NCBI RefSeq assembly: GCF_016545825.1
Contig: NC_052617.1
Coordinates: forward strand, 52,395,382-52,459,381
Direction of reading: 5' to 3'
Source: Eucalyptus grandis
Lineage: Eukaryota; Streptophyta; Magnoliopsida; Myrtales; Myrtaceae
DNA length: 64,000 bases
Both the position numbers and the translations under genes were made by a program. Positions 48,101-58,914 of this stretch are shown here, in pieces; position 1 is the first letter of the stretch; every line of letters begins with the position of its first letter. The notes under the pieces are model-generated. The model was given only the letters and a program-made list of their open reading frames with translations, searched no databases and was not told where the DNA came from.

Positions 48101-48470
48101 GAATCTCTAGTCATATGCCTTGAATAGCCACTATCCAAATACCATTTAATATTTTTCTTGATAGTGACTTGCAATTAAAAAAGAAATTCAAGCTTTCTTT
48201 AGTACCCACATTTTCTTGGTCTAAGGAGTTAGTGCAATAAGCAATATTTACCCATTCCTTCTTAATAAGTCTCCAAACCATAAGATATTCTTTCTCAAAG
48301 TGTTCTGAGCTGTTGCACTTAGAACATTTGAGAACACTTCGCCCAACAGGTTTTACAAAAATCTTTTGAAAATGATTTATGTAAAAAGTTTTTGTAGGCC
48401 TTTGTTCGATTCTTTCTTTCACTTTTGGAAAATCAATTAGAGGAATAGTTTTAGAAGTCTCCCAAGCCTG
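45125..48470 (-). pseudogene. pol of Copia element 3
   Basis: The protease site KWYLDSGYSRHMT lies near 48110-48150. Integrase reads CVLGKLVKSYFKP, HMDLFGPTG, VDDYSRFTWVYFL, RTDHGGKFENKDF and EQNGVVERKNRSL (all three acidic residues present). Reverse transcriptase shows [34 protein letters not shown] and YIDDIIFGS. RNase H shows STAEAEYVALESCCSQI and DNTNVINFTKNPI. Stops and frame changes interrupt the reading frame at several places (for example after 47191, between 46295 and 45871, and near 45378), so the copy is dead but well preserved. Confidence 0.9.
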
Positions 48471-48479
48471 ATTTGTTTA

Positions 48480-49900
48480 AGTAGGGTCTTTGTACTGAAA
48501 GAATCTTTTACAATTTCTCGGATCTTATAGAAAACCTTTTCGAAATATTTGAAATATCATTTTTCAAAAATATATTTTCTTATGAAAGAGAGTCTACATT
48601 TTCTTTTAAAATAACGAAAATTTTATCTAAATTTTCAAACTTTTCTTTCCATAAAATTTCATGTTGCTTCAGTGTAGAATTCTCCTTTTTTAGCTCAGAA
48701 ATCCTCTTGAGAGAGGTTTTGAGACGAAGACACAGTTCATCAATGTATTTCGAGACTTTAGTAGGAATTTTTAAATTACTTACCTCGATTTCACTATCTG
48801 AGTCTGAGTTTGTATCTATTTCGGAGTCTGAGTCTGATTTTGATTTTGCCATTAGATAAATATTGGCATAATATTCATCATTTTTTTTGCATTTAGTATC
48901 ACTCCATGTCTTTGCCTTGAGAGCTTTCCTGTATATCTTAACTTTTCCTTTATTTTTCTTCAACATGGGATAGTTGGGTCTGATGTGTCCATTTTTCTTG
49001 CATTCAAAATAGATCACATCTTTATTAGATTCATCATCTTAAGTTGATTTGTTTTGAAACTTTTGAGTACTTTGTTTCTTCCAATTGAATTTTCTTCCAT
49101 TTTTGTTCAGTTTCCTAAACCTCTTTATCATAAGAGCTAACTCTTCATCATCCATATCATCTTTAGAGTCTGTAACATTAGAATCATCGTTAGATCTCAA
49201 AACAATTGACTTCTTACCTTTGGGTTCTTCTTCTTCATTGATTTGCTCCACTTTATAGGACTAAAGTGTGCCAACCAATTCGTCTACAGAAAGTGGCATG
49301 ATCCTTTGTATTTCCCTTATCGAAGTCTTTACGTTATTCTAGTTTTTGGAGAGTCCACGCAGCAACTTGTTAACTTTCATGGGTCGTGAGATTGGTTATC
49401 CCTAATACTCTAGATCATTTACAATTTCTGTAAAACGACTAAACATGTCAGTAATAGATTCTCCTAGCTTCATCTTGAAGGCTTCATACTACCCGAGTAG
49501 GATATTGATCCTTGTTTCTTTCACTCAATCAGTTCCTTCATAGGTAATGTGCAGCCTATCCAAGACTTTTTTTGATTGTTTCACGAGAAGATATTCTGTT
49601 ATACTCAGTAGGAGATAATGCACAATATAATGAGCAAATTGCTTTAGCATCAAGTGCTTGTCTCTTGGTTATTTCTTCTTGAGTCATCTCGCCAGCGTCT
49701 GCAACTTCTTTTCCCCTTTCTGAAACTGATGTAGCTTTAGAAATAATTCATTTTTCTACCACATCCCATTCCAGAGGATCTTTTGATATTATGAATGCTT
49801 TCATCTTATTTTTCCATATGTTGTATTCATTTCCATCGAAATAAGATAGTTTGGTGTTGTTTTGGCTTTCAATCAAATCTGGAGCCAACATACTAGCCAT
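48480..49900 (-). pseudogene. gag of Copia element 3
   Basis: It starts MASMLAPDLIESQNNTKLSY (ATG 49898-49900). The Sirevirus/UBN2 gag core DAKAICSLYCALSPTEYNRI follows, then MPLSVDELVGTL and an acidic DDSNVTDSKDDMDDEELAL region. The zinc knuckle FECKKNGHIRPNYP has lost one or more cysteines. A coiled-coil segment (LCLRLKTSLKRISELKKENS, about 48600-48760) follows. Frames break several times between 49260 and 49600. Confidence 0.85.
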
Positions 49901-49948
49901 AGATCTTTAACTCAGAAGTATAAACACTTCAATTAATTAAGTACATGG

Positions 49949-49960
49949 ACTCTGATACCA
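49949..49960 (-). promoter_or_regulatory. Primer-binding site of Copia element 3
   Basis: Minus-strand TGGTATCAGAGT, initiator tRNA-Met type, 2 nt from the LTR boundary at 49963. Confidence 0.88.
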
Positions 49961-49962
49961 AT

Positions 49963-50917
49963 TGATATCACTAGGATGGACACCTAGAGGGGGGGTGAAT
50001 AGGTGTTAAAGAAGTTTTTACAAGACTTAACAACTTAATTCAACGTATAATAAAACAATAGATTGAAGATATAAAAGATTGTAAGCTAATATATAAGATT
50101 GTGAATTAAGTAAAGAGATTAGGGAAAGAGAATTGAAACACAAGGTTTAATAGTGGTTCGGCTTAGACCAAGCCTACGTCCACTCTCCCGCACTGACAGC
50201 CCACTGACTGGATTCTACTAAAAACCAAAAGAGATTATACAGTATCACGTCCTTAATTCCACAGTGTATAGACTTTACTACACTTCCTCAAGGTCTCACA
50301 AGTATTTGATCTCTCTTTTGAGTATAATTTAAGCTCGACAAATTGTAACAGCAAAGAACTAAAAGTTTCAGATTTTGGAATTTTTCTTTCATGCACTCAC
50401 TCAAATAACTTGAACATCATTCTTATATACTTCTCAATGCCATCATAACCGTCGACACTTTCCAAAGGAGTTCTTTCAATCTATCCGTTGGACAGAATCA
50501 AATTGGAAGATCTCGAGTTATTTAGGGAATGTGATGATAACCCACCAATCCTATTCGCCCATACAATCAAGATCTAGGTTTCCATAAGTAGAATCTTCCT
50601 AGTATACTTCGCCAATCAACAAATCTAAATATTTAAATTGATTTCAATAAGAATAATTGATCACGAGATGCTATCTCCAGCCGTGAGATATTCTCCAACT
50701 GTACGAACCAAATCCTTAAAGATATACTTGTATCTGGATAAGTTTTCCTCATCGGATAAATTTTTTTTCGACGGTCTAGAAACTATCAGTGAGGGCAGAC
50801 TTTAAATCTTGAGTCTAAAGGTCTTCAAACTTTGACGATAGAATCTGCAAGTCTTCAAACTAGACTGATGGAAACGTTTTGTCAACTTCAAAACAGATAA
50901 GGGAGTTTTCTCCAATA
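49963..50917 (-). repeat. 5' LTR of Copia element 3
   Basis: 955 bp. It begins TGATATCACTAGG on the plus strand. The far end is TCCAATA rather than TCCAACA, so the terminal TG of the element has mutated. Confidence 0.92.
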
Positions 50918-51568
50918 GCCTCGACCAGGTCGGACCCAGGCTCTGGTCAGACCGGACCGGACCCGGCCTAGTAAAAAAAAATTATTTAAAAAAAATTCAA
51001 AAATTAAAAAATGCGGGAATTTGGTTAGGAATTGTCATGTCTTGCCTTCTTAGTGTAATTAGGCCTTTATTTACTTGCAAATTGATTATGTCACATGTTT
51101 GATTTACATATTTAATCACGTTTGCGAATGTTTAGTTGCACGTGCTAAGTTTTACTGCAATTAAGATCTTGGTTACTAATTGTTATTTTAATGGTTGCGT
51201 ACATGCATGATCACCTCGCATGTTAGTGAATTGATCTAAAATTAATCCAAAATGCTTGACAAAATTTCTTTCTAAAATGAATAAGATTAGGTACCAAAAA
51301 AGCACTAATTAGTTAATTAGTGTAATCAAGTCCCCGACCTTAGATTCTCCAGTTGTATAGGAAGTGAGGTACACTCCCATATCTCACTTGGTTTCTAGCC
51401 GATCTCAATAGGCTAGCGGCGACTCCTTATTGCGAAACTCTTAAGAATACCCCATTGTCGCGCAAGGTATGGGCTTGGGAGAACACATACATGATCATGG
51501 GCTTTAGGTCCGTCATTTAGGCAATGCCCCTAAACTTATTCCCTTCCCCCGAGAGGTAGGTCACGACA

Positions 51569-52019
51569 ATGTTTTCTTGGTTAGTTGGATGGACAAGTGT
51601 CGTGTGATATTTGTAAATCAATCTCAAACTTAATACCGCGGGGGCTTCCATATCAAGTTATAAGGTTGGTCCCTTCTTTTCGTATGAAAATTTTTTATTA
51701 GGATGAGGGAAATCACCCCATGCAGTTTTGGAGAATAGGCTATTTGTGTATAGAAGCTGACAATTCTGTTGTGTCCATTTGTTAAGTCTTGCTCCAGGTA
51801 ATTACATACATTTGACCAAACACAAAGAAAAACATAAATAATGATCGATCTCTCTTTCTTGCTATGTGTTCTCTAACCCACGCACCTCCCTTTTTCCCCT
51901 CTTCTACACCTTCCAAGCAGCTGTCGTTGTGCGAATAGATCAGCCTAGTGTTGTAACGAAACGTACTTCGCTCTTTAGACCTTCTATGCAGTTCTAGCGA
52001 CTTCTTAGGTCTTGGTACC
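51569..52019. other. Flank between Gypsy-type LTR and the START gene remnant
   Basis: No gene was recognised. On the minus strand this is downstream of the stop codon at 52020-52022 and would be the 3' untranslated region and flank of the START gene. Confidence 0.4.
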
Positions 52020-52198
52020 TTAGTCCCGCAGTCTTTGACTGGAAGAAGCACCGCGCTTAGTCAATTTTGTCAACACGTAGCCGACGGCTACTTTAGCTCC
52101 AAGTGTAGAGTGGCCACAAGTCAGGCAAATGATGCCCCCAAGAAGAAGAAAACCATTGGCGAGTGCTTTCATAGATGGTCTTCTCAATAGTTTCTTCT

Positions 52199-52697
52199 TG
52201 TTGGAAATTGTGATCCATTTTCTCTAAAACTATCTAGAAACTACTAACTTAATCATGAAGGTGAGAACCTTCTAGAATTGTTGAGAATGGAGGTTGCTAG
52301 TTGAATCTAGAAGATTCACATGGGAATGCAAGCAAGCAAAAGCCAAGCATCAAAGAAAATCCTAGAACAAGCTAGAGAAGTCTAGAATCCTCTAAGGCGG
52401 TGACTTACACCTATACCTTGTGTGTGAGGTGAGTGGTAAAACCTCCACCTTGTGTGTGAGGTGAACCCTCCACCATGAGAGGTCATAGTTCTCTACTGCA
52501 CCTCCATCAAACTATTTTGTTCAACTAATGAAACTATTTTCCCCCACATCTCATGTCCTATATCCTTCAATTATCATATCATGTCCCTTGTTCATCCTCT
52601 ACAAACTATTTCACATACTTGCACACGTCACTAACCAAAAACTATAACTAATACCAAAACCATGCTTCCTCACTCATACATCAAAAAAAAATTAACA
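52199..52697 (+). repeat. 5' LTR of the TRIM
   Basis: 499 bp. It lacks the TATAAATAGCCTTGTAG segment present in the other LTR, so its promoter region is deleted or altered. Confidence 0.92.
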
Positions 52698-53156
52698 TGG
52701 TATCGGAGCCAGGTTTATCGGATGGTTATGGGCGTTTGTCCTCACCATCCTCAACTAAAAAAGGCCAAAGCTCGAGCGAGAGCCAAGAGAGCTAGAGCCA
52801 GAGCCAGAATCAAAGGCCAGAGCCCGAGTGAGAGCTAAGAGAGCCAGAGCAGAAGCTAGAGCCAAAATCAAAGCCGGAGCTAGAGCCAGAGCCTACGAGA
52901 ACCAGAGCTCGAGCCCGAGATAACAACTACAACTAAGAGCATTTTGATGGCCCAAGACATATGGGACATCGTTGAAGAAAAGACATGCACATTCAAAGGC
53001 AAGTGCAAGTGTTTCGACAAGAGAATGCAAGAGATCGTGGAACGAAGACGACATAAAAGGCATGGGACAAATTACAATAGAAATTTCAAGGTATGTCTGA
53101 GACTTTACAACACAAGTCCGGATTATCCCGAAAATGGATAAGGGGAAGTGTTGGAA

Positions 53157-53663
53157 ATTGTGATCCATTTTCTCTAAAACTATCTAGAAACTACTAACTT
53201 AATCATGAAGGTGAGAACCTTCTAGAATTGTTGAGAATAGAGGTTGCTAGTTGAATCTAGAAGATTCACATGGGAATACAAGCAAGCAAAAGCCAAGCAT
53301 CAAAGAAAATCCTAGAACAAGCTAGAGAAGTCTAGAATCCTCTAAGGCGGTGACTTACACCTATAAATAGCCTTGTAGTTCATCATTTGAGGGAGTGAGA
53401 GGTAAAACCTCCACCTTGTGTGTAAGGTGAACCCTCCACCATGAGAGGTCATAGTTCTCTACCGTACCTCCATCAAACTATTTTGTTCAACTAATGAAAC
53501 TATTTTCCCCCACATCTCATGTCCTATATCCTTCAATTATCATATCATGTCCCTTGTTCATCCTCTACAAACTATTTCATACACTTGCACACGTCACTAA
53601 CCAAAAACTATAATTAATACCAAAACCATGCTTCCGCACTCACACATCAAAAAAATTTTAACA
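53157..53663 (+). repeat. 3' LTR of the TRIM
   Basis: 507 bp. It contains CACCTATAAATAGCC, a likely TATA box, at about 53360. Confidence 0.92.
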
Positions 53664-54437
53664 CTTCTTTTCAGTGATCGTTTCAACACAAACTAAAGGT
53701 GTTGTAGCCCCTGATGAAGAGTTAGGGCTGCTTGACATTTGGAGTTCACGAGGTACCTAGGAGTGAGAGAAAAGCACATATCAGCCACCATGTAGAAAAT
53801 TTCGAAGGAGAGTTTGCCTGTAGATATAACAAGAAAATACATAAAGGATTGAGCAGCGTAAGCTCATTTCTTGGAACTAAGGAGGTCAATGAATTTAGTG
53901 ACCACCGGAAAACCAGAAGTACCCCTATTTCTGTTATATGAGCAGTTAATCAGGTTATGGTGAAACTAAAAACGACCTTGAAAAACTAAGGGTGCGTTTG
54001 GTTCGGCATTTGGAAAGCCCATTGGGAAAATGCAAAGCAGTTTAGCCTAAAGGGCTTTGGAGGGAATGCAAAGACTGTTTGATAAATTCTGTTTTGAAAA
54101 GCAACTTTGAGAGAAATGTTGTTTGGTAGAAAACACATTTGCAAAACCCCTTTGGTGATTAATCTAAATATTTTAATTTTTATTTGTTTAAAATTAAAAA
54201 AAATGATGTTTGCAACTTTTTTAATTTATATTTGACAACAATTTTAAAGATGTTGTGTAAACAATTTTATTAAAATTAAAATTCATTTTTTTGCTAAAAA
54301 ACATCAAATGGAAAAAATTTACGTACTCTCTTTCTTAATTAGAATAAAAATACTTTCATTACAATAAAAACATGATAATATATGCTTTGAGGAAAGAAGT
54401 TCATTATCCTTAAAAATTACAAATATCCTTAATTACT

Positions 54438-54590
54438 TCATAAATTCATAACTATTTGATCACGTAAACGTGCCATATCAGATGCTACATCATCATTTGA
54501 AGCATTATCCTCCCCATTTACATTATCAGGATCCATTGTATATAAATTGAGATCCAAATCTACTCTTCTTATTGCAAGATGTGAAGAACA
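54438..54590 (-). pseudogene. Possible Harbinger transposase C-terminal remnant
   Basis: A minus-strand frame ends DDVASDMARLRDQIVMNL and then a stop. Plant Harbinger transposases commonly end with a similar (M)AxxRDxIAxxMW motif. Only this tail is legible. It supports the family assignment of the surrounding element but is weak on its own. Confidence 0.35.
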
Positions 54591-54860
54591 GTTCATATAG
54601 TGATACAACATTTATGGTCACGTTTTAAGCAATTGCTGGAATCATCATGAGATATGCTGTCTCTTTTCTAGAGATATCAAGTGCAACCCAGTTGAATCGT
54701 AGGGGGAGGGGGCTACATCTGAGAGAAGTTAAAAGTAACAACTGAAGGTAATCGTCACTTTTTCAACAATTAGCACAATTAATAGCGCATGAACAGAATA
54801 TTCCCTAGGAAAATTGGTTCATTCCAACAATAGTCAAGGGCCTTAGAAGAAACACAAAAT

Positions 54861-54915
<55 letters not shown>
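54861..54915. repeat. Compound microsatellite (TG)10(AG)17
   Basis: Uninterrupted TG dinucleotides run from 54861 to 54880, then AG dinucleotides to 54915. Confidence 0.97.
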
Positions 54916-54920
<5 letters not shown>

Positions 54921-55340
54921 CTATAACACTATAACATACAGCTAGTGAAATCAAAGTTTTTAGCTTTGTTCTTCAACTCGTCTTGAAGAAGCTTTTTGCC
55001 TTTTGTAGCCAATCTTCTAGTTTGTCCTGGAGAAGTAACAAACAAGCAATGAAATATATTGAGCTTCAGCTGCATTGAGAAAGCACATTAAGTACCGAGA
55101 TATTATTATCTGTTCAATCAGATATCCATAATGTTTCTATTTGCCTGTTTTAAGTCATCATTTTGCATCTATAAGGTAAAATGTGCAGAAATTAATTTCA
55201 AACATGCATTTTTGGTTCCTAAAGAATGTAGGCTAGAAACACTCCACATTTAGCAAGACTTTAAGCGAATCAGGGGGCTGAATTGCAGATCAATAGTTCG
55301 ACTACTAGAATGTTACAGAGCGCCTTGCTTTTGTTAAAAA

Positions 55341-55380
55341 TTTAAAATAATAATAGTAATAATAATAAATAAATAATTTA
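55341..55380. repeat. AAT-rich microsatellite
   Basis: Imperfect run of AAT/AATA units. Confidence 0.8.
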
Positions 55381-57400
55381 ATAAATCTGTTGCTTTCTTG
55401 CTTGGCGTACATGCTAAAGACCAGAAGAGTGTTTCATTCTAACCTCGATATTCACAAGTAAATCCTAAGGGCCCAACTTCTACTCTAAGACAGCAAAGTA
55501 AATTTTTAAATCCCATGCTTACCCAACTTCTGCAAACGAAAAACTTCGGAAAATACTTTTTTCACAATCTATAGAACATTGATTATGTGTTTAATTGACA
55601 GTCTTTAAATGGCACATCAGATCAAAATTGCACGTGATATAAGTACTTGATGACAAGATACTTAAGTTGCTAAGTATTTCAGAATTCCTCAAACTCTATA
55701 GCTAAAGAGTTGCAGAAGAGTTGCAGAAGAGGAGAAATTAGATAACAATGGTGTAATGAACAGTGAGCACATTTACAATATTTCTTTCTAAATGGGTCAA
55801 ACCAATGACTTTAAGCATCCAAGACATGAAGGCAACTTATCCAAATACAAGTAAAATTTCAACAGCTACAGCAACAAAAGGTAACCTTTCCTAGCACAAT
55901 TCTACAAAACAGCCTATGTGCCTGGCTTGACCCAACATTGTCCATTATTAAGAGTAGGATTATGATATAATCCTGCCTCCATAATCCTGCCTCCTTCCTA
56001 TGTAGGATGACTAATAAATGACAAGGAACATCCAGAGGCTAACTTAAATGAAAGAAAAGGAATTTTACATTTACGGTGAATGATCCACAACTTCACCGTT
56101 TTCCAGTTACTCTCTTCATCCTCTCCATCCAGCAAAGCCGTATCGGCACTGCACTAGCGTCGTCTCAATACCAATTCACCTACCGTAACAAGACACAGCC
56201 AGAAGCCAGAAGGGAACGAAGAACCAGGAATATCCGTCTCTTCCCCTTTCCTCTAATTCTCAGCTAAAATAGAACCCATCCCACTTTAACTAAGACAAGT
56301 CACATTAGCAACCTAAGAGTTCCCTCACTGTTTCTCGAAGCAGCAGCATCATCTCGAAAGCACCCCCACGGAAAAAAAAGGCAAACGAATCAGAAGCATT
56401 CAGCCACCCACAAAGCAAAAATCAAACACCACCCACCACCGCCATTTCCCTCAAATACAAAAGAAAAACATCAAGGACGCAAGCGCTCCCGCAACGAGCG
56501 GACTCGAAACAGCACGCGAAGACCTAATCCCGAACGACAAGGCGCGGCGCGGCACATTCAGGACGCCATTGCACAGAACGACCAAGTGGTCGATGATATC
56601 GACGACGACAATGACCATACCTTCGAGAGGGAGAGGCGGCGAAGGCCTCGACCAATGCGGCAGGAATCAAGTGGAGCGGCGGTGGCAGCAGGTGAGGGAG
56701 TCCCACCGAGCGAAGAGCGTAGAAGCGGTCGAGGGAGAGAGTGATGGAAGGGTGGGAAGAGAAACGAGATCCAGAGTTTTCTTGGTTTTTAAAATAGGCA
56801 AAAGTGGTTTTTCAATAAAGTTTTGCTTACCTTTTTCATTAAAGAGGCCTTCAGTATTCCGAAAAATGCTGAAAGCAGCCTTGGGCTTTCAGCATTTTCA
56901 AGGGAGGACTTTCACTTGAAAGCTCTTGAAAAGTGGTTGCCAAATACCTCAATTTGGGGTGAAAGGACTTTGGGGCTTGAAAGGGCTTTCTAAATGCCCA
57001 TCCAAATGCACCCTTAGAGTCTCAAGAAGATGAAGCAATGGAGTCAAAAGTCACGAGGTCTTATGCCAATTATCTGGACATATGGCAACTCCAAGCCTCA
57101 CCAAACAATCAAATCATCTTTCCTTGGCATAGAGATGAAACATTAATTTATTTCTAAAATGGAAATGTACCAATGATCCAATATAGGCAGTCATCCCATT
57201 AAAAATATCCCCAAGACTGAACTCCTGAATAAACCTTGAGAAAATTAGGAATAAATTTAGTATTACTCTGGTACAGAAATAAAGGGCAAGTGACATTTGG
57301 CATTAGTTTCTAGTTCTGACTGTTGGACCAAAAGCATCTGCCGTATGATCTCCTAACCATACCGTCCTGTCACACAATACAACCAGCATGCCAGCATATG

Positions 57401-57401
57401 G

Positions 57402-57436
<35 letters not shown>
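57401..57436. repeat. (GA)n microsatellite
   Basis: GGGGGAGAGAGAG continues as AG dinucleotides to about 57436, downstream of the START exon. Confidence 0.95.
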
Positions 57437-57438
<2 letters not shown>

Positions 57439-57796
57439 CTAGTTGTATGCAAGCAATGTATTCATAAGATCCATCATTAAAAAAAAGAAAGCTCATCAAT
57501 TCAGAGTTACCAGAGCATAGAGATGTGTGAACTACCTTCGTAAAACAGTAGAAAGCTCCATCTGAGTCCTCCCAAAGCCTCCAGGCCAATACATACTCTC
57601 TGGCTGTCAACAATGGAAACTTTTTAATCGTTCGACCAATTTCAGTTCCATTATTTATATCCATATGCAACTGGAAATGCTCAGCGACAGTTTTGTCCCG
57701 TTGCTGCCTGTAAAAATTATCCATGTAAAAGTCTCTCAGCAATTCAGGAGAGCAATTCTCAAATACTGTCACACTCAGGTATTTCAGGGGGCCATC

Positions 57797-58914
57797 CTGT
57801 AAGCAACCAAAAAGAGAAAGGCAAGAGATAGCTCACAATAAGCTCATGAAATTCACGAAAGCAAAGATATTGTCACTAGACCATAAAGAAGCAGACACAC
57901 TTTCCGAGATTGACTCTGATGATGAGAGTACTCAGTCAAAAGTGAAACAATATGATCAAGCACTACGAATTGTTATGATACATTTTAATGTATAACCACG
58001 TAATGGGGTACTCCTTGTTCTTTCACCCCCATGTAGCCCTCCTTTTTGTAGGTATCAATAGTTTCTTTGGCACTAGGTTTAAGGTCGCTTCTCGGGGGAG
58101 GAGGGTGGGGGCGGGGACGAAGCGAGCGGTGGCTTCTTCGCATGGCTTCCGCCGCCGCGCGACGCTCATCGTCTCTTTCTCTCTGTCTCTCTCTCTCGGA
58201 ACTCGCTCCGCGCCCCGCCTGAAAGAGGAAGGAGGGAACTTCTTAGCTTGCGTTCTAGTCTTTTCTTTGCCTTTTGCGGGATCCGATGAATGGGAGGTGG
58301 TGGTTCACTGGTTGTTAGCATCCATGTCTAAACGATCGAGAGAGTCGCACCGGATTATCCTGACATCATGTGGCCGAGCGCGGCTCTCCCGAGGTTCAAT
58401 TTTGCTTTCGCCCCATCCCCAGATTCCCCCACACCACCACCGCACAGCATTCCCGGGCTTTCTAGGATTGCGTTCCCATAAGTTCCGTTCATTCTAGAAT
58501 TCTTAATATATAAAGAGAAAAGACCTTAGGTAAAAATTGGAAATATTCCAAGTAAGCATCCTAAAATACCATCATTTTCTCAAATAAAAGTATAAAGTGA
58601 ATCTCATTTTAAATAAGATGTTGAAGTATTGTCATTTTCTCGAATAAGGAACTAAAATGGAACTTGTTTCAAATAAAAATATAAAATAACTATATCAGTT
58701 TCAAATAATAACATAATCTTCTAATTAGTCAAGAGTATTTTCTTCTTTTATCTTTTTTGAATTTTTTCCCTTTTTTCTTTATTTTTTCCTTCTTCTTTTT
58801 TTCGATTTTCTCTTCTCCTTCGCCAATGGCCAGAACTGGCAAACGAAGATGCCTGATGAGGGCCGGGTGAGGGTCGCCTTCGCCCTCACCAGGAATCAGT
58901 CTCGTGTGTCATTG
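57797..58914. other. No recognised gene between the START exon and the duplicated block
   Basis: A GC-rich patch at about 58080-58480 has long frames on the plus strand but no family motif. It could be the old 5' region of the START gene, whose upstream exons I could not find, or transposon DNA. A T-rich stretch at 58740-58810 precedes a GGCCAGAACTGGC palindrome at about 58830. Confidence 0.4.

Larger units (their letters stand above)
41186..50917 (-). mobile_element. Copia element 3, Sirevirus-like, 9.7 kb, with an extra third ORF
   Basis: LTRs of about 955 bp (41186-42139 and 49963-50917) flank gag, pol and an additional ORF between RNase H and the 3' LTR, all on the minus strand. The primer-binding site (TGGTATCAGAG) and purine tract (AAATGGGGAGAT) are in place. 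Total length, about 1-kb LTRs, a coiled-coil-rich gag and a third ORF fit the Sirevirus lineage of Copia. Flanks GCCCC/GCCTC match 4 of 5. It is inserted in an older Gypsy-type LTR. Coding regions carry several stops and frameshifts. Confidence 0.88.
39772..51568 (+). mobile_element. Probable 3' LTR of a Gypsy-type element, split by Copia element 3
   Basis: A purine tract (TTCAAAGAGGGGCAGC) at 39756-39771 precedes TATCGACACTTATC, the place where an LTR would begin. The sequence is then interrupted by Copia element 3 (41186-50917). It resumes at 50918 with GCGGCGACTCC near 51418 and ends at about 51568 with GTCACGACA. Without the insert the LTR would be about 2.07 kb. The first two bases are TA rather than TG. 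Only this LTR and its adjoining 3' untranslated region appear to be present. This is inferred from sequence layout, since no Gypsy polyprotein is in the window. Confidence 0.45.
52199..53663 (+). mobile_element. TRIM (miniature LTR retrotransposon) inserted in the START gene's last exon
   Basis: LTRs 52199-52697 and 53157-53663 are nearly identical and flank only about 460 bp. The left LTR is followed by TGGTATCGGAGCCAGG (tRNA-Met-type site). The right LTR is preceded by a purine tract ATAAGGGGAAG. A perfect 5-bp target duplication CTTCT lies at 52194-52198 and 53664-53668. The inside has a hexamer-rich GAGCCA stretch (about 52755-52925) and a gag-like scrap MAQDIWDIVEEKTC. It is non-autonomous and relatively young. 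Confidence 0.93.
53986..57017. mobile_element. Second PIF/Harbinger-like element of the 33065 family, 3.0 kb
   Basis: The ends are CTAAGGGTGCGTTTGG and, inverted, CTAAGGGTGCATTTGG. The left 180 bp aligns with the inverted right end of the element at 33065-36476. Flanking 3-mers read TAA and TTA, so the target duplication is not clean. Internal features are a possible transposase C-terminus (54438-54590), two-part microsatellite DNA, a CA/GC-rich region at 56080-56770 and AT-rich sequence. It lies in the intron upstream of the last START exon. Confidence 0.7.
52020..57796 (-). pseudogene. START-domain (lipid-binding) protein gene remnant, broken by two transposons
   Basis: Exon 57536-57796, with good splice sites on both sides, encodes 87 residues of a plant START domain: PLKYLSVTVFENCSPELLRD, IGRTIKKFPLLTAREYVLAW, DSDGAFYCFTK. 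The last exon starts at 53756 after a CTCACTCCTAG acceptor (VPRELQMSSSPNSSSG...) and resumes across a TRIM element (52199-53663). It ends with LLRRPSMKALANGFLLLGGI, a GHSTLGAKVAVGYVLTKLTK tail and a TAA at 52020-52022. Joining the C-terminal exon to the START exon is inference from order, strand and family architecture. Exons between them, encoding the rest of the START domain, were not found. Exons upstream of 57796 were not found either. A 3-kb Harbinger-like element sits in the remaining intron. START proteins of this plant group bind lipids and often end in a membrane-anchoring helix like the one seen here. Confidence 0.65.

Noticed and set aside
52893..53168. Small frames inside the TRIM
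   Set aside because: Only a short gag-like scrap (MAQDIWDIVEE) is meaningful; lengths are too short for a functional protein.
54861..54915. TG/AG tract as a regulatory element
   Set aside because: Simple compound microsatellite inside a transposon; no gene start nearby.
57988..58497. 169-codon plus-strand frame
   Set aside because: No recognisable domain, low-complexity serine/leucine stretches from a CT-rich repeat, no conserved context.
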